From contig JAZQAN010000056.1 of assembly GCA_045545235.1 (NCBI GenBank), forward strand, positions 62,001 through 126,000: a stretch of DNA of 64,000 nucleotides, given 5' to 3'. The stretch comes from CAZNKU01 sp045545235 (lineage in GTDB: Bacteria > Bacillota > Clostridia > Monoglobales > Firm-18). Positions 1 through 9,067 of this stretch are shown here, piece by piece; within the stretch, counting starts at the first letter, position 1, and every line of letters begins with the position of its first letter. The position numbers and the translations under genes are program-made. Under the pieces are notes generated by a model. It saw only the letters and a program-made list of their open reading frames with translations. It ran no database searches and had not been told where the DNA came from.

Positions 1-273
1 AAAAACAATGTACACAAGGCTATTGCATTGGGTGAAAATAAAAAGGTTAAAATTATAATAGGTGATGAAAACGATGTTGTAGAGCTTAAAGATTGCTCAA
101 TTATTCTTTCACCATACAATGCAGGTGACAAGGGGTACGGCATAATTGGTTTAATTGGACCGACCAGAATGAATTATTCCAAGGCGGTTTCAAATATAGA
201 ATTTTTAACACAACAGTTTGAACATCTCTTGCCGGGAGGAGGCGACAACAATGAACAAGGAAAAGACAACTGA
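1..273 (+). CDS. hrcA: HrcA heat-shock repressor, C-terminal end (partial)
   Basis: The reading frame is open from base 1, so the gene enters from the left edge and only about the last 90 residues are present. The segment IGLIGPTRMNYSKAVSNIEF is typical of the HrcA C-terminus, followed by a short tail. HrcA is the repressor that binds CIRCE operators and controls class I heat-shock genes in Firmicutes. The assignment is backed by grpE, dnaK and dnaJ directly downstream, the usual order. The last 23 bases overlap grpE, whose ribosome site lies inside the hrcA frame. The CIRCE operator would lie upstream of the window and is not seen. Confidence 0.9.
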   Translation, partial: KNNVHKAIALGENKKVKIIIGDENDVVELKDCSIILSPYNAGDKGYGIIGLIGPTRMNYSKAVSNIEFLTQQFEHLLPGGGDNNEQGKDN

Positions 274-781
274 AACTAAAGAAGAGTTGGAACAGGAAAA
301 TGCAGAAGAAACAACTGAAAATACCGAGGTTGCAGAAGAGGTTGAAGAAAAAGACCCTGTTGCAGAACTTAATGAACAGTATCTGCGACTTGCAGCTGAA
401 TATGACAACTACAAACGCCGTACAACTCAGGAAAAAATTCAGATTTATACAAACTCCATAGCAGAAGTTTTAGAGCAGATTTTACCTTTTGTGGATAATC
501 TTGCAAGGGCAACTGCAGTTGAGGTAACAAGCGAGGATGCAAATCAGCTTTTAGAGGGTATCAAGCTTGTTGAAAGACAGTTTCTTGAAACTCTTACATC
601 AATAGGTGTTGAGGAAATTAAGGCATTAGGTGAAAAATTTGACCCTAACCTTCACAATGCTGTAATGCACGTTGATGATGAATCAATAGAAGGTGAGGAA
701 ATTGTAGCCGAAGAATTTATTAAGGGCTATAAATATAAGGATAAGGTTATAAGACATTCAACCGTTAAGGTTGCAAACTAA
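251..781 (+). CDS. grpE: GrpE nucleotide exchange factor
   Basis: A 176-residue GrpE, the cofactor that releases ADP from DnaK. The first 40 residues are Glu/Thr-rich and probably disordered. They are followed by the coiled-coil and head region with LRLAAEYDNYKRRT and the conserved end of the family (FDPNLHNAV, then KGYKYKDKVIRHSTVKV). The ATG at 251 is chosen because GGGAGGAGG ends eight bases before it; an upstream TTG at 218 lacks such a site. It overlaps hrcA by 23 bases, so translation is probably coupled. Length fits the family. Confidence 0.95.
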   Translation: MNKEKTTETKEELEQENAEETTENTEVAEEVEEKDPVAELNEQYLRLAAEYDNYKRRTTQEKIQIYTNSIAEVLEQILPFVDNLARATAVEVTSEDANQLLEGIKLVERQFLETLTSIGVEEIKALGEKFDPNLHNAVMHVDDESIEGEEIVAEEFIKGYKYKDKVIRHSTVKVAN

Positions 782-810
782 TTTTGTTAAATATGAAAGG
801 ATGATAAATT

Positions 811-2649
811 ATGGCAAAAATTATTGGTATTGACTTAGGTACAACAAACTCATGTGTTGCAGTTATGGAAGGTGGCGAACCTGTTGTAATTCCTAACGCA
901 GAGGGTGCAAGAACAACTTCTTCAGTTGTTGCTTTTTCTAAAAACGGTGAAAGACTTGTTGGTCAGATAGCAAAGCGTCAGGCTGTTGCAAACCCTGATG
1001 GTACAATTGCTTCAATCAAAAGAGATATGGGTACAGACAGACGTGTTTCTGTTGATGATAAGAAATTTTCTCCTCCTGAAATTTCTGCAATGATTTTGCA
1101 GAAGCTTAAGGCAGATGCTGAAGCTTATCTTGGTGAAACAGTTACACAGGCTGTTATTACAGTTCCTGCTTACTTTAATGACTCTCAGCGTCAGGCTACA
1201 AAAGATGCAGGTAAAATTGCAGGTTTGGAAGTTCTTCGTATTATAAACGAACCTACTGCTGCAGCTTTGGCTTATGGTCTTGACAAGGATAACGATGAAA
1301 AGATTATGGTATACGACCTTGGTGGTGGTACATTCGACGTATCAATTCTTGAAATTGCTGATGGCGTTTTTGAAGTTTTGGCTACAAGCGGTAACAACCG
1401 TCTTGGTGGTGATGACTTTGATGCTAAAATCGTTAACTATCTTGCAGAAGAATTCAAGAAGGAAAACGGCATTGACCTTAGAAATGACAAAATGTCACTT
1501 CAAAGACTTACTGAAGCTGCTGAAAAGGCAAAAATTGACCTTTCAGGTGTAACTTCAACAAATGTTAACCTACCATTTATCACAGCTGATGCTACAGGTC
1601 CTAAACATCTTGATATTACTATTACAAGAGCTAAATTCGACGAAATTACAGCCGACCTTGTAGAAGCTACAATGGAACCTGTAAGAAATGCTCTTCGTGA
1701 TTCAGGTCTTTCTGCATCTGATATCAGCAAGATTTTGCTTGTTGGTGGTTCAACACGTATTCCTGCTGTACAGGAAGCTGTTAAGAGAATTATTGATAAA
1801 GAACCTACAAAGGGTATCAACCCGGACGAATGTGTTGCTATAGGTGCTGCTATTCAGGGTGGTGTACTTGGCGGCGACGTTAAGGGCGTACTTCTTCTTG
1901 ATGTAACTCCACTTTCACTTGGTATTGAAACTGAAGGCGGTATATGCAACAAGATTATTGAAAGAAATACTACAATTCCTACAAAGAAGAGCAGAATTTA
2001 TTCTACTGCTTCTGATAACCAGCCAAGCGTTACAATCAACGTTTTGCAGGGTGAAAGAGAAATGGCTGCATACAACAAGTCACTTGGTCACTTTGAACTT
2101 TCAGGTATTGCTCCTGCTCCACGCGGTGTACCTCAGATTGAAGTAACATTTGATATTGATGCTAACGGTATTGTTAACGTATCAGCTAAAGACCTTGGCA
2201 CAGGTGCTTCACAGAAAATTACAATTACTGCAAGCTCTAACCTTTCTGAAGAAGAAATTAACAAGGCTGTAGAAGATGCAGAAAAATTTGCTGAAGAAGA
2301 TAAGAAGGCTAAAGAAAAGGTAGAAGTTAAGAATAAGGCTGAAGGTCTTGTATTCCAGAGTGAAAAGGCCCTTGGCGAAATTGGTGACAAGATTTCTGCT
2401 GAAGAAAAAGCTACAATTCAGACAGAAATTGACAAGGTTAAGGATGCTCTTAAGACTGAAGATACTGATAAGATTAAGGCAGCAACAGAAGAACTTGAAA
2501 AGAAGTTTGGTGAAATAGCTACAAAGATGTATCAGCAGGCACAGCCTGAAGGTACTCCTGATATGGGTGCAGGTGCACAGCAGTCTGCAGGTGCAGATGA
2601 CGGCAATACTTTTGACGCAGAATATACAGTTGATGACGAAAACAAATAA
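811..2649 (+). CDS. dnaK: Chaperone protein DnaK (Hsp70)
   Basis: A 612-residue Hsp70. The ATPase domain begins with IIGIDLGTTNSCVAVMEGG and contains the phosphate-2 motif (YDLGGGTFDVSIL) and adenosine motif (LLVGGSTRIPAVQ). The substrate-binding domain begins after LLLDVTPLSLGIETEGG, and the C-terminal lid ends in an acidic tail after a Gly/Ala/Gln-rich linker. It works with GrpE and DnaJ in folding and in heat-shock control. Ribosome site GAAAGGATG precedes the ATG. The length is typical for Gram-positive DnaK, which lacks the longer proteobacterial insert in the ATPase domain. Confidence 0.98.
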   Translation: MAKIIGIDLGTTNSCVAVMEGGEPVVIPNAEGARTTSSVVAFSKNGERLVGQIAKRQAVANPDGTIASIKRDMGTDRRVSVDDKKFSPPEISAMILQKLKADAEAYLGETVTQAVITVPAYFNDSQRQATKDAGKIAGLEVLRIINEPTAAALAYGLDKDNDEKIMVYDLGGGTFDVSILEIADGVFEVLATSGNNRLGGDDFDAKIVNYLAEEFKKENGIDLRNDKMSLQRLTEAAEKAKIDLSGVTSTNVNLPFITADATGPKHLDITITRAKFDEITADLVEATMEPVRNALRDSGLSASDISKILLVGGSTRIPAVQEAVKRIIDKEPTKGINPDECVAIGAAIQGGVLGGDVKGVLLLDVTPLSLGIETEGGICNKIIERNTTIPTKKSRIYSTASDNQPSVTINVLQGEREMAAYNKSLGHFELSGIAPAPRGVPQIEVTFDIDANGIVNVSAKDLGTGASQKITITASSNLSEEEINKAVEDAEKFAEEDKKAKEKVEVKNKAEGLVFQSEKALGEIGDKISAEEKATIQTEIDKVKDALKTEDTDKIKAATEELEKKFGEIATKMYQQAQPEGTPDMGAGAQQSAGADDGNTFDAEYTVDDENK

Positions 2650-2662
2650 TTTTGGGATGTAA

Positions 2663-2681
2663 AAAAAGTCTGGAACTTTTT
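2663..2681 (+). other. Hairpin in dnaK-dnaJ gap, similar to the TIR of the 23.5-kb element
   Basis: AAAAAGT (2663-2669) pairs with ACTTTTT (2675-2681) around a CTGGA loop. The stretch from 2654 (GGGATGTAAAAAAAGTCTGG and on to AAC) is almost identical, with one mismatch in about 23 bases, to the reverse complement of the right end of the element at 23497-23731. The following TTTTTCCTATTCC resembles the complement of that element's left end. It may be a minimal or internally deleted copy; as an RNA it may act as a weak terminator or processing site. Confidence 0.5.
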
Positions 2682-2697
2682 CCTATTCCTGCAACAG

Positions 2698-2724
2698 GCG
2701 GTGTAAAAGAGGATTTTACACCGC
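2698..2724 (+). other. Perfect 11-bp hairpin before dnaJ
   Basis: GCGGTGTAAAA and TTTTACACCGC form an 11-bp stem around GAGGA, ending 25 bases before the dnaJ start. No T-run follows, so it looks like an mRNA processing or attenuation hairpin between dnaK and dnaJ, which could lower dnaJ expression relative to dnaK. The role is inferred. Confidence 0.6.
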
Positions 2725-2749
2725 ATATTGCGGTTAAGAGGTGAGTAAT

Positions 2750-3895
2750 TTGGCAAATAAGAGAGATTATTATGAGGTACTTGGCCTTTCCAAGGGTGCT
2801 TCTGATGATGAAATAAAAAAAGCATACAGAAAAATGGCAAAAAAATATCATCCGGACTTAAACCCTGATGATAAACAGGCAGAAGCTAACTTTAAAGAAG
2901 TTAATGAAGCATATGCAATACTTAGTGACAGCGACAAAAAGGCAAAATACGACCAGTTTGGCCACGCAGGTGTAGATGAACAGGGCGGTTTTGGCGGCGG
3001 AGGCTTCGGTGGTTTCGGAGGCTTTGGCGGTATGGACGTTGACCTTGGTGACATTTTTGGTTCATTTTTTGGTGGTGGTTCATCATCTTCTGCAAGAAGA
3101 AACGGCCCACAACGTGGTGCAGATATTGAACAGACTATTCAGCTTACTTTTGAAGAGGCTGCAAAGGGTGTCGCAGTAGATCTTAATATCAGCAGATACG
3201 AAAAGTGTGAAGAATGTGGAGGCAGCGGTGCTAAAAAAGGAACATCTCCTGAAACCTGTTCCAATTGTCAGGGAAGAGGTACCGTAAATGTTGTGAAACG
3301 CACAATGCTTGGTATGATGCAGTCTACAACAACTTGCCCAACCTGTGGAGGTAAGGGTAAAATTATTAAAGAAAAATGCTCCAAGTGCGGTGGCAACGGT
3401 CAGGAAAGAAAGACGAAGAAAATTAACGTTAAAATTCCTGCAGGTATTGACCACGGTCAGACACTTACTGTACGTGGGGAAGGTCATTGCGGTAAAAACG
3501 GCGGACCAAACGGTGATGTTTATGTAACTGTTCTTATAAAGCCTGACAAGGTATTTACACGTAACGGTTACGATGTACATTGCACAATGCCTATTACGTT
3601 TATTGAGGCTACTTTAGGTGCCGAACTTGAGGTTGCTACACTTCACGGTAAGGTTAAAATTAAAATTCCTGAAGGAACTCAGAACGGAACTTCATTCCGT
3701 CTTCGCGGTGAAGGTATTGATAAGCTTCGCGGCAGCGGTAGAGGTGACCAATACGTTAAAATACTTGTTGAGGTTCCCAAAAAGCTTAATGCAAAGCAAA
3801 AGAAAAAACTTGAGGAATTTGGTGAATCTTTAGGCCTTGAAAATTTTCAGCAGAAGAAAGGTTTCCTTGATAAAATCAAGGAAAAAATGAAGTAA
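2750..3895 (+). CDS. dnaJ: Chaperone protein DnaJ (Hsp40)
   Basis: A 381-residue type I DnaJ. The J domain has the HPD motif (KKYHPDLNPDD). A Gly/Phe-rich linker follows, then four zinc-binding repeats (CEECGGSG, CSNCQGRG, CPTCGGKG, CSKCGGNG), then the C-terminal substrate domains. It stimulates DnaK ATPase and delivers substrates. The start is placed at the TTG of 2750 (MANKRDYYEVLG); the GTG at 2741 lies inside the ribosome site AGAGGTGAG that serves this TTG. prmA starts one base after its stop codon. Confidence 0.95.
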   Translation: MANKRDYYEVLGLSKGASDDEIKKAYRKMAKKYHPDLNPDDKQAEANFKEVNEAYAILSDSDKKAKYDQFGHAGVDEQGGFGGGGFGGFGGFGGMDVDLGDIFGSFFGGGSSSSARRNGPQRGADIEQTIQLTFEEAAKGVAVDLNISRYEKCEECGGSGAKKGTSPETCSNCQGRGTVNVVKRTMLGMMQSTTTCPTCGGKGKIIKEKCSKCGGNGQERKTKKINVKIPAGIDHGQTLTVRGEGHCGKNGGPNGDVYVTVLIKPDKVFTRNGYDVHCTMPITFIEATLGAELEVATLHGKVKIKIPEGTQNGTSFRLRGEGIDKLRGSGRGDQYVKILVEVPKKLNAKQKKKLEEFGESLGLENFQQKKGFLDKIKEKMK

Positions 3896-3896
3896 T

Positions 3897-4799
3897 ATGA
3901 ATGATTATAATCAGATAAAAGTTACTGTAAAAAAAGAGGATGCGGATACTGCAACTGCGGTTATGACTGCTATGGACTTTTTCGGTGGTCTCATGATTGA
4001 GGATTTTTCTGACATTGATGCCTGCCCGTGGGATTATGTTGATGAGGAGCTTTTGAAGAAGGATAAAACTGTTGTCAGCATAAGTGGTTATATGGAAACA
4101 AATGAAAATGTAATTGCAGTTACTGAACAACTTAAAATAATGCTTCCTCAGGATGCTTTGGTAGAAGTTATTTCTGTTAATGAAGATGACTGGGCTAATA
4201 ACTGGAAAAAGTATTATCATCCTATAAGAGTGGGTAAAAACCTTGTAATTAAACCTTCGTGGATTGATTATGAAAAAAATGATAAGGACATTATTGTAGA
4301 ACTTGACCCAGGTATGGCTTTCGGTACAGGTACTCACGAAACAACCCGTATGTGTATGGCTCATCTTGAAAAATATATTGATGAAAATTCAAGAGTTCTT
4401 GATGTTGGGTGCGGAAGTGGTATTTTGTCTATTACTTCTCTGCTTATCGGTGCAAAAGAAGTTACAGGTGTTGATATTGACCCTGTTGCTGTTAAGGTTG
4501 CAATTGAAAATGGTGAAATGAATAATTTCAAAGAACCGCAGTACACAATTAAAAGAGGTAACCTTGTAGATGAAGCTTGTGGTAAATACGATGTTATTGT
4601 GGCAAATATAATTGCAGATGTCATCATTGGCGTATGCGGTGATGTTAAACAGTTTGTCGCAGATGACGGTGTGTTTATTTCTTCAGGTATTATCGTGGAC
4701 AGAAAAGAAGATGTGAAAAAAGCATTTGATGAACAGGGATATAAAATTATTGATATGGTAGAAGAAGGCGAATGGGTATCATTTGTTTGTAAAATTTAA
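3897..4799 (+). CDS. prmA: Ribosomal protein L11 methyltransferase PrmA
   Basis: A 300-residue class I SAM-dependent methyltransferase of the PrmA family, which trimethylates ribosomal protein L11. It has a family-typical N-terminal domain (EDDWANNWKKYYHPIRVG), the PGMAFGTGTHETT segment, then SAM motif I (VLDVGCGSGILSI) and the VANIIADVI motif. It starts just after dnaJ without an obvious spacer, so it probably belongs to the heat-shock transcript, a common arrangement in Clostridia and Bacilli. A terminator hairpin follows at 4806-4850. Confidence 0.95.
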   Translation: MNDYNQIKVTVKKEDADTATAVMTAMDFFGGLMIEDFSDIDACPWDYVDEELLKKDKTVVSISGYMETNENVIAVTEQLKIMLPQDALVEVISVNEDDWANNWKKYYHPIRVGKNLVIKPSWIDYEKNDKDIIVELDPGMAFGTGTHETTRMCMAHLEKYIDENSRVLDVGCGSGILSITSLLIGAKEVTGVDIDPVAVKVAIENGEMNNFKEPQYTIKRGNLVDEACGKYDVIVANIIADVIIGVCGDVKQFVADDGVFISSGIIVDRKEDVKKAFDEQGYKIIDMVEEGEWVSFVCKI

Positions 4800-4805
4800 A
4801 AAGTT

Positions 4806-4850
4806 GCCTCATACTTTTGTTTTAAATAAAACAGAAATATGAGGCTTTTT
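4806..4850 (+). terminator. Intrinsic terminator after prmA
   Basis: GCCTCATA (4806-4813) pairs with TATGAGGC (4838-4845), with additional A/T pairing within the loop, and is followed directly by TTTTT. It closes the hrcA-grpE-dnaK-dnaJ-prmA transcript. Confidence 0.85.
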
Positions 4851-4867
4851 ATTTACGGAGTTCTGTT

Positions 4868-5560
4868 ATGAAATATGAAAATATAAAAAAAGGTATATTT
4901 ATTGACCGTCCAAACCGTTTTATAGCCAATGTGGAAATAGACGGAAAAATTGAAGTTGTACATGTAAAAAATACGGGCAGATGCAGGGAACTTTTAATAC
5001 CCGGTGTTGTCGTTTATGTACAGAAGTTTGAAAATACAAACCGTAAAACTAAATTTGATTTGATTGCAGTTTGTAAAGGTAATGAACTTTACAATATTGA
5101 TAGTCAGGCGCCCAACAAGGTTTTTTACGAATGGGTTTTGGAAAGCGGTTATTTTGGTGAAATTGAACTTGTAAAGCCCGAATGTAAGTATGGTGATTCG
5201 CGTTTTGATTTTTTTGTACAAACAAAAGAACGTAAAATATTCATAGAGGTTAAGGGTGTAACCTTGGAAGAGAATGGAGTACTTATGTTTCCTGATGCTC
5301 CTACAGAACGAGGCGTAAAACATATAAAAGAGCTTTGCAATTGTATTAGCGACGGTTACGAGGCGTATTTATGCTTTGTTGTGCAAACTGAAAAGGTGAA
5401 ATACTTTACACCTAACAGACGTACTCATCCGCAGTTTGCCGATGCACTTTTGGAGGCAAAAGCAAAGGGTGTTAATATTTTATGTGTAAACTGTAATGTT
5501 GGGGAAGATTATCTGGAAATAAGTGATTTTGTGGATGTAAAAATAAATGACTGTAACTGA
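4868..5560 (+). CDS. sfsA: SfsA family DNA-binding/sugar fermentation protein
   Basis: A 230-residue SfsA homologue: N-terminal OB-like segment (FIANVEIDGKIEVVHVKNTGR) and a C-terminal nuclease-like fold with DSRFDFFV and IEVKGVTL. SfsA was named for stimulation of maltose fermentation in E. coli; its molecular role is still unclear and nuclease activity has been suggested from the fold. It stands alone between two terminators. GGAG lies eight bases before the ATG. The last codons form one arm of the terminator hairpin. Confidence 0.92.
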   Translation: MKYENIKKGIFIDRPNRFIANVEIDGKIEVVHVKNTGRCRELLIPGVVVYVQKFENTNRKTKFDLIAVCKGNELYNIDSQAPNKVFYEWVLESGYFGEIELVKPECKYGDSRFDFFVQTKERKIFIEVKGVTLEENGVLMFPDAPTERGVKHIKELCNCISDGYEAYLCFVVQTEKVKYFTPNRRTHPQFADALLEAKAKGVNILCVNCNVGEDYLEISDFVDVKINDCN

Positions 5561-5578
5561 ATCAGTTACAGTCATTTG
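5548..5578. terminator. Terminator overlapping the sfsA stop codon
   Basis: A near-perfect 13-bp inverted repeat, TGACTGTAACTGA (5548-5560) and TCAGTTACAGTCA (5562-5574), is followed by TTTGTCTTT. The left arm is the end of the sfsA reading frame. It lies between convergent sfsA and rubrerythrin genes and could serve both. Confidence 0.75.
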
Positions 5579-5643
5579 TCTTTATCTGTGCGTTTTTTCA
5601 ACAAGCGAAGAAAAAAAGTGCAGAACGGACAAGTTTTTAAGCC

Positions 5644-6180
5644 TTAGTAGTTTTCTTTGCGGATTTCAAAGTAACTCTGTGGGTGAGCACATGTAGGGCA
5701 AAGCTTTGGCGCATTTGTGCCCACTACAATGTGACCGCAGTTACGGCATTCCCAGATTTGTACTTCGCTTTTTGCGAACACTTCAGCAAGCTCGATGTTG
5801 TTAAGTAGAGCACGGTATCTTTCTTCGTGAGTTTTTTCGATAGCTGCTACAAGACGGAATTTCTGTGCAAGTTCAGTAAAACCTTCTTTTTCAGCTGTAT
5901 CAGCAAAGCCTGAATACATATCGGTCCATTCATAATTTTCGCCATCTGCAGCTTCTTTCAGATTTTCAGCAGTGTTGCCTATACCGCCAAGTTCTTTGAA
6001 CCACATTTTTGCATGTCCTTTTTCGTTTTCAGCTGTTTTCAAGAAAATTTCAGACATCTGTTCATAGCCTTCTTTTTTAGCTACTGAAGCGAAATAAGTG
6101 TACTTGTTTCTTGCCTGAGATTCACCTGCAAAAGCTTCCTGTAAATTTTTTTCTGTTTGTGTACCTGAGTACTTTGACAT
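5644..6180 (-). CDS. rbr: Rubrerythrin
   Basis: A 178-residue rubrerythrin. The N-terminal ferritin-like four-helix domain carries the di-iron ExxH motifs (ENEKGHAKMW and IEKTHEERY). The C-terminal 35 residues form a rubredoxin-like iron site with two Cys pairs (CRNCGH and CPTCAHP). Rubrerythrin reduces hydrogen peroxide in anaerobes. GGAGGA lies nine bases before the ATG. The ZIP gene ends 24 bases upstream on the same strand, so co-transcription is possible. Confidence 0.96.
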   Translation of the reverse strand: MSKYSGTQTEKNLQEAFAGESQARNKYTYFASVAKKEGYEQMSEIFLKTAENEKGHAKMWFKELGGIGNTAENLKEAADGENYEWTDMYSGFADTAEKEGFTELAQKFRLVAAIEKTHEERYRALLNNIELAEVFAKSEVQIWECRNCGHIVVGTNAPKLCPTCAHPQSYFEIRKENY

Positions 6181-6204
6181 TTTTTTGTCCTCCTTTATGT
6201 TAAA

Positions 6205-6942
6205 TTATAAATAAAAATTAAGTGTAAGCATTACGCAAAAGCCTAAAAATAATGCAAATGTTGTGCTGCGTTCGCAACCGTCGGTGTGTGTTGCAGGGAT
6301 TATTTCGTCACTTATTACATAAAGCATTGTTCCGCCTGCAAGAGCAAGTGCAAAGGGGAGTATTATTCCTGAAACAGTAACTGCATAATATCCTACCAAC
6401 GTGCCTATTATTTCTATAACACCTGTACTTACAGCACATATAAGTGTGCGTGCAGGGGATATTCCTGCCGAAAGCATAGGTGCTATAATAATCATACCCT
6501 CAGGCAAATTCTGCAGTGCTATACCACCTGCAACCGTAAGGGCATTTTGTATGTTGCCTGTACCGAAGCCCACGCCTGCGGCTATACCTTCAGGAAGATT
6601 ATGAAGAGCTATTGCCATAACAAAAAGTAAAACGCCGTTTAATTGTGAAGAATTTTCAACATTGGCAAACCTTTGAAGCCTGGGGGCTAATTTGTCAAGC
6701 CAGTTTACACATACTGCACCTGCAAAAATACCTGCAACGGTAATGGGAAGTGCAAGCCTTCCGCCATATTCAAGTGACGGCAGAACCAGACCTATAACCG
6801 AAGCTGCAAGCATAACTCCTGCCGCAAAGGATAAAATAATATTACTGAAGTTTTTGGAAATGTTTTTGAATATAAAACCAAGCAGAGAACCGCATATGGT
6901 TGCACCGCCTACGCCTAAAGCCGTAATCCATACTATGTGCAT
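6205..6942 (-). CDS. ZIP family divalent metal transporter
   Basis: A 245-residue membrane protein of the ZIP family (zinc, iron or manganese uptake). The two metal-site motifs are in adjacent transmembrane helices: ALHNLPEGIAAG and ALQNLPEGMII. Six to eight hydrophobic segments cover the length, with a Gly-rich start (ALGVGGATICGSLLG). The start is placed at MHIVWITALG because GGAGG lies seven bases before it; the frame is open further upstream without a site. Substrate metal cannot be told. Location upstream of rubrerythrin hints at iron or oxidative stress, which is an inference. Confidence 0.9.
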   Translation of the reverse strand: MHIVWITALGVGGATICGSLLGFIFKNISKNFSNIILSFAAGVMLAASVIGLVLPSLEYGGRLALPITVAGIFAGAVCVNWLDKLAPRLQRFANVENSSQLNGVLLFVMAIALHNLPEGIAAGVGFGTGNIQNALTVAGGIALQNLPEGMIIIAPMLSAGISPARTLICAVSTGVIEIIGTLVGYYAVTVSGIILPFALALAGGTMLYVISDEIIPATHTDGCERSTTFALFLGFCVMLTLNFYL

Positions 6943-7006
6943 CAGCATACCTCCGAATCTGTCGAAATATACATCAATACATATTATGTAAAAGGGCTTT
7001 AATTTG

Positions 7007-7035
7007 TTGACATTTATACTCAAAAAAAGTATAAT
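7007..7035 (+). promoter_or_regulatory. Consensus sigma-A promoter for uvrB
   Basis: TTGACA (7007-7012), a 17-base spacer and TATAAT (7030-7035) make a perfect consensus promoter, ending 67 bases before the uvrB start. Confidence 0.9.
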
Positions 7036-7048
7036 AACTATATCTGTA

Positions 7049-7070
7049 TTTTATCATATATATGGTAAAA
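7049..7070 (+). promoter_or_regulatory. 22-bp palindrome between uvrB promoter and gene
   Basis: TTTTATC, ATATATAT and GGTAAAA form a near-perfect palindrome, with a single mismatched symmetric pair, at about +8 to +29 relative to the predicted transcript start. Its position fits a repressor operator or an mRNA hairpin. It does not match the GAAC-N4-GTTC type LexA box that I would expect for Firmicutes uvrB. Confidence 0.5.
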
Positions 7071-7102
7071 TGTCTACTAATTTTTTTGAAAAGAGGTGCA
7101 AT

Positions 7103-9067
7103 ATGTTTAAGATTCATTCGGAATATAAGCCAATGGGTGATCAGCCTGAAGCTATTGATAAGCTTGCTGAAGGAATAACCCGAGGTGACAGATATCAGAC
7201 TCTTTTGGGTGTAACGGGTTCGGGTAAAACTTTTACAGTTGCAAACCTCATTGAAAAGGTTCAAAAGCCTACACTTATTTTAGCACATAACAAAACTCTG
7301 GCGGCACAGCTTTACGGAGAATTCAAGGAATTTTTCCCTGAAAACTGTGTGGAGTTTTTTGTTTCCTATTATGACTATTATCAGCCAGAGGCATATATTG
7401 CCGCTACTGATACCTTTATAGAGAAGGATTCATCAATAAATGATGAAATAGATAAACTTCGACATTCTGCAACTATGGCACTTTTTGAACGTAGAGATGT
7501 TATTATTGTAGCAAGTGTAAGTTGTATTTACGGTCTTGGTGACCCTGAAGACTATACGGATTTGGTTGTTTCTCTTCGTCCGGGTATGATAAAGGACCGT
7601 GACGAGGTAATAGAAAAACTTATTGAAATTCAGTATGAAAGAAATGATATAAACTTTGTGCGAGGTAAATTTCGCGTACGTGGTGATGTTCTGGAAATTT
7701 TCCCTGCATCACAGTCTGATAATGCAATACGTGTGGAATTTTTTGGTGATGAAATTGAACGTATTACTGAAATTAACGTACTTACCGGTGAGGTTAAGGG
7801 TATTATGAGCCATGCGGCAATTTACCCTAATTCGCATTACGTAACTACAGATACTAAAATGAAAAGAGCAATAGAGGAAATACGCCGTGAAATGGAAGAA
7901 TGTGAGGCAAACTTCAAGGAGGAAAATAAACTTGTTGAGGCTCAGCGTATTAAACAACGTACAAACTACGATATAGAAATGCTTGAGGAAATAGGCTTTT
8001 GTCAGGGTATTGAAAATTACTCAAGAGTTATAAGTGGCAGAGCTCCGGGTTCTGCACCATATACTCTTATGGACTATTTCCCCGATGACTTTTTACTTGT
8101 TGTGGACGAATCTCACGTTACACTTCCACAGGTGCGTGGTATGTACAACGGCGACAGGGCAAGAAAGACATCACTTGTTGAAAACGGGTTTCGTCTGCCG
8201 TCTGCATATGACAACAGACCTCTTAATTTTGAGGAATTTGAGCAGAGGATTAATCAGGCAGTTTTTGTAAGTGCAACACCGGGAGATTATGAAAAAAGTC
8301 TTTCAACACAGGTTGCAGAGCAGGTTATACGTCCTACGGGGCTTTTGGACCCTATTGTGGATGTTCGTCCTGTAAACGGACAGGTTGATGATTTGTACAG
8401 TGAAATTATAAGCACCACCGAAAAGGGTGAAAAGGTGCTTGTAACCACACTTACAAAGAAAATGGCAGAGGACCTTACAAACTATTTTGAAAATATGGGC
8501 GTAAGGGTGCGCTATTTACATTCTGATATTGACACTCTTGAACGTACAGAGATAATAAATGCACTGCGTTCAAATGAATTTGATGTACTTGTTGGTATTA
8601 ATCTTTTGCGTGAAGGTCTTGATATTCCCGAGGTTTCACTTGTGGCAATTTTAGATGCGGATAAAGAGGGCTTCCTTCGTTCCGAAACATCACTTATACA
8701 GACAATAGGCCGTGCGGCACGTAATGCAAACGGCAGGGTTATAATGTATGCCGATGTTGTTACGGGAAGTATGAAACGTGCTATTGAGGAAACAGAACGA
8801 CGACGCGAAAAACAGCAGAAGTATAATGAGGAAAATGGCATTGTACCAAAAACTATTATCAAGAAGGTACACGAAAATATTGAAATTACAAAAGCGGTTG
8901 AAACCGAAACTATAGAAGAATATATTGCAACAGAGGATATTGCAAATGAAATAGAAAAGCTTAAAGGTCAGATGCAGGCGGCAGCTTATGAGCTTAAGTT
9001 TGAACTTGCTGCAAAGCTGCGTGACAGAATAAGTGAATTGGAGGCAAGGTTAAGTGGCAACAAATAA
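7103..9067 (+). CDS. uvrB: Excinuclease ABC subunit B
   Basis: A 654-residue UvrB, the helicase-like damage-verification subunit of nucleotide excision repair. Walker A is GVTGSGKT; the beta-hairpin region has FVSYYDYYQPEAY; the DEAD-like box is VVDESHVT; helicase motifs V and VI are GINLLREGLDIPEVSL and QTIGRAARN. The C-terminal UVR motif that binds UvrA/UvrC is present (AAAYELKFELAAKLRDRI). The ATG at 7103 is chosen for AAGAGGTG five bases upstream and a promoter at 7007-7035. It overlaps uvrA by 14 bases. Confidence 0.97.
   Translation: MFKIHSEYKPMGDQPEAIDKLAEGITRGDRYQTLLGVTGSGKTFTVANLIEKVQKPTLILAHNKTLAAQLYGEFKEFFPENCVEFFVSYYDYYQPEAYIAATDTFIEKDSSINDEIDKLRHSATMALFERRDVIIVASVSCIYGLGDPEDYTDLVVSLRPGMIKDRDEVIEKLIEIQYERNDINFVRGKFRVRGDVLEIFPASQSDNAIRVEFFGDEIERITEINVLTGEVKGIMSHAAIYPNSHYVTTDTKMKRAIEEIRREMEECEANFKEENKLVEAQRIKQRTNYDIEMLEEIGFCQGIENYSRVISGRAPGSAPYTLMDYFPDDFLLVVDESHVTLPQVRGMYNGDRARKTSLVENGFRLPSAYDNRPLNFEEFEQRINQAVFVSATPGDYEKSLSTQVAEQVIRPTGLLDPIVDVRPVNGQVDDLYSEIISTTEKGEKVLVTTLTKKMAEDLTNYFENMGVRVRYLHSDIDTLERTEIINALRSNEFDVLVGINLLREGLDIPEVSLVAILDADKEGFLRSETSLIQTIGRAARNANGRVIMYADVVTGSMKRAIEETERRREKQQKYNEENGIVPKTIIKKVHENIEITKAVETETIEEYIATEDIANEIEKLKGQMQAAAYELKFELAAKLRDRISELEARLSGNK

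Noticed and set aside
3083..3580. 165-codon minus-strand frame
   Set aside because: Antisense shadow of dnaJ; Thr/Phe/Cys-rich translation is typical of spurious frames.
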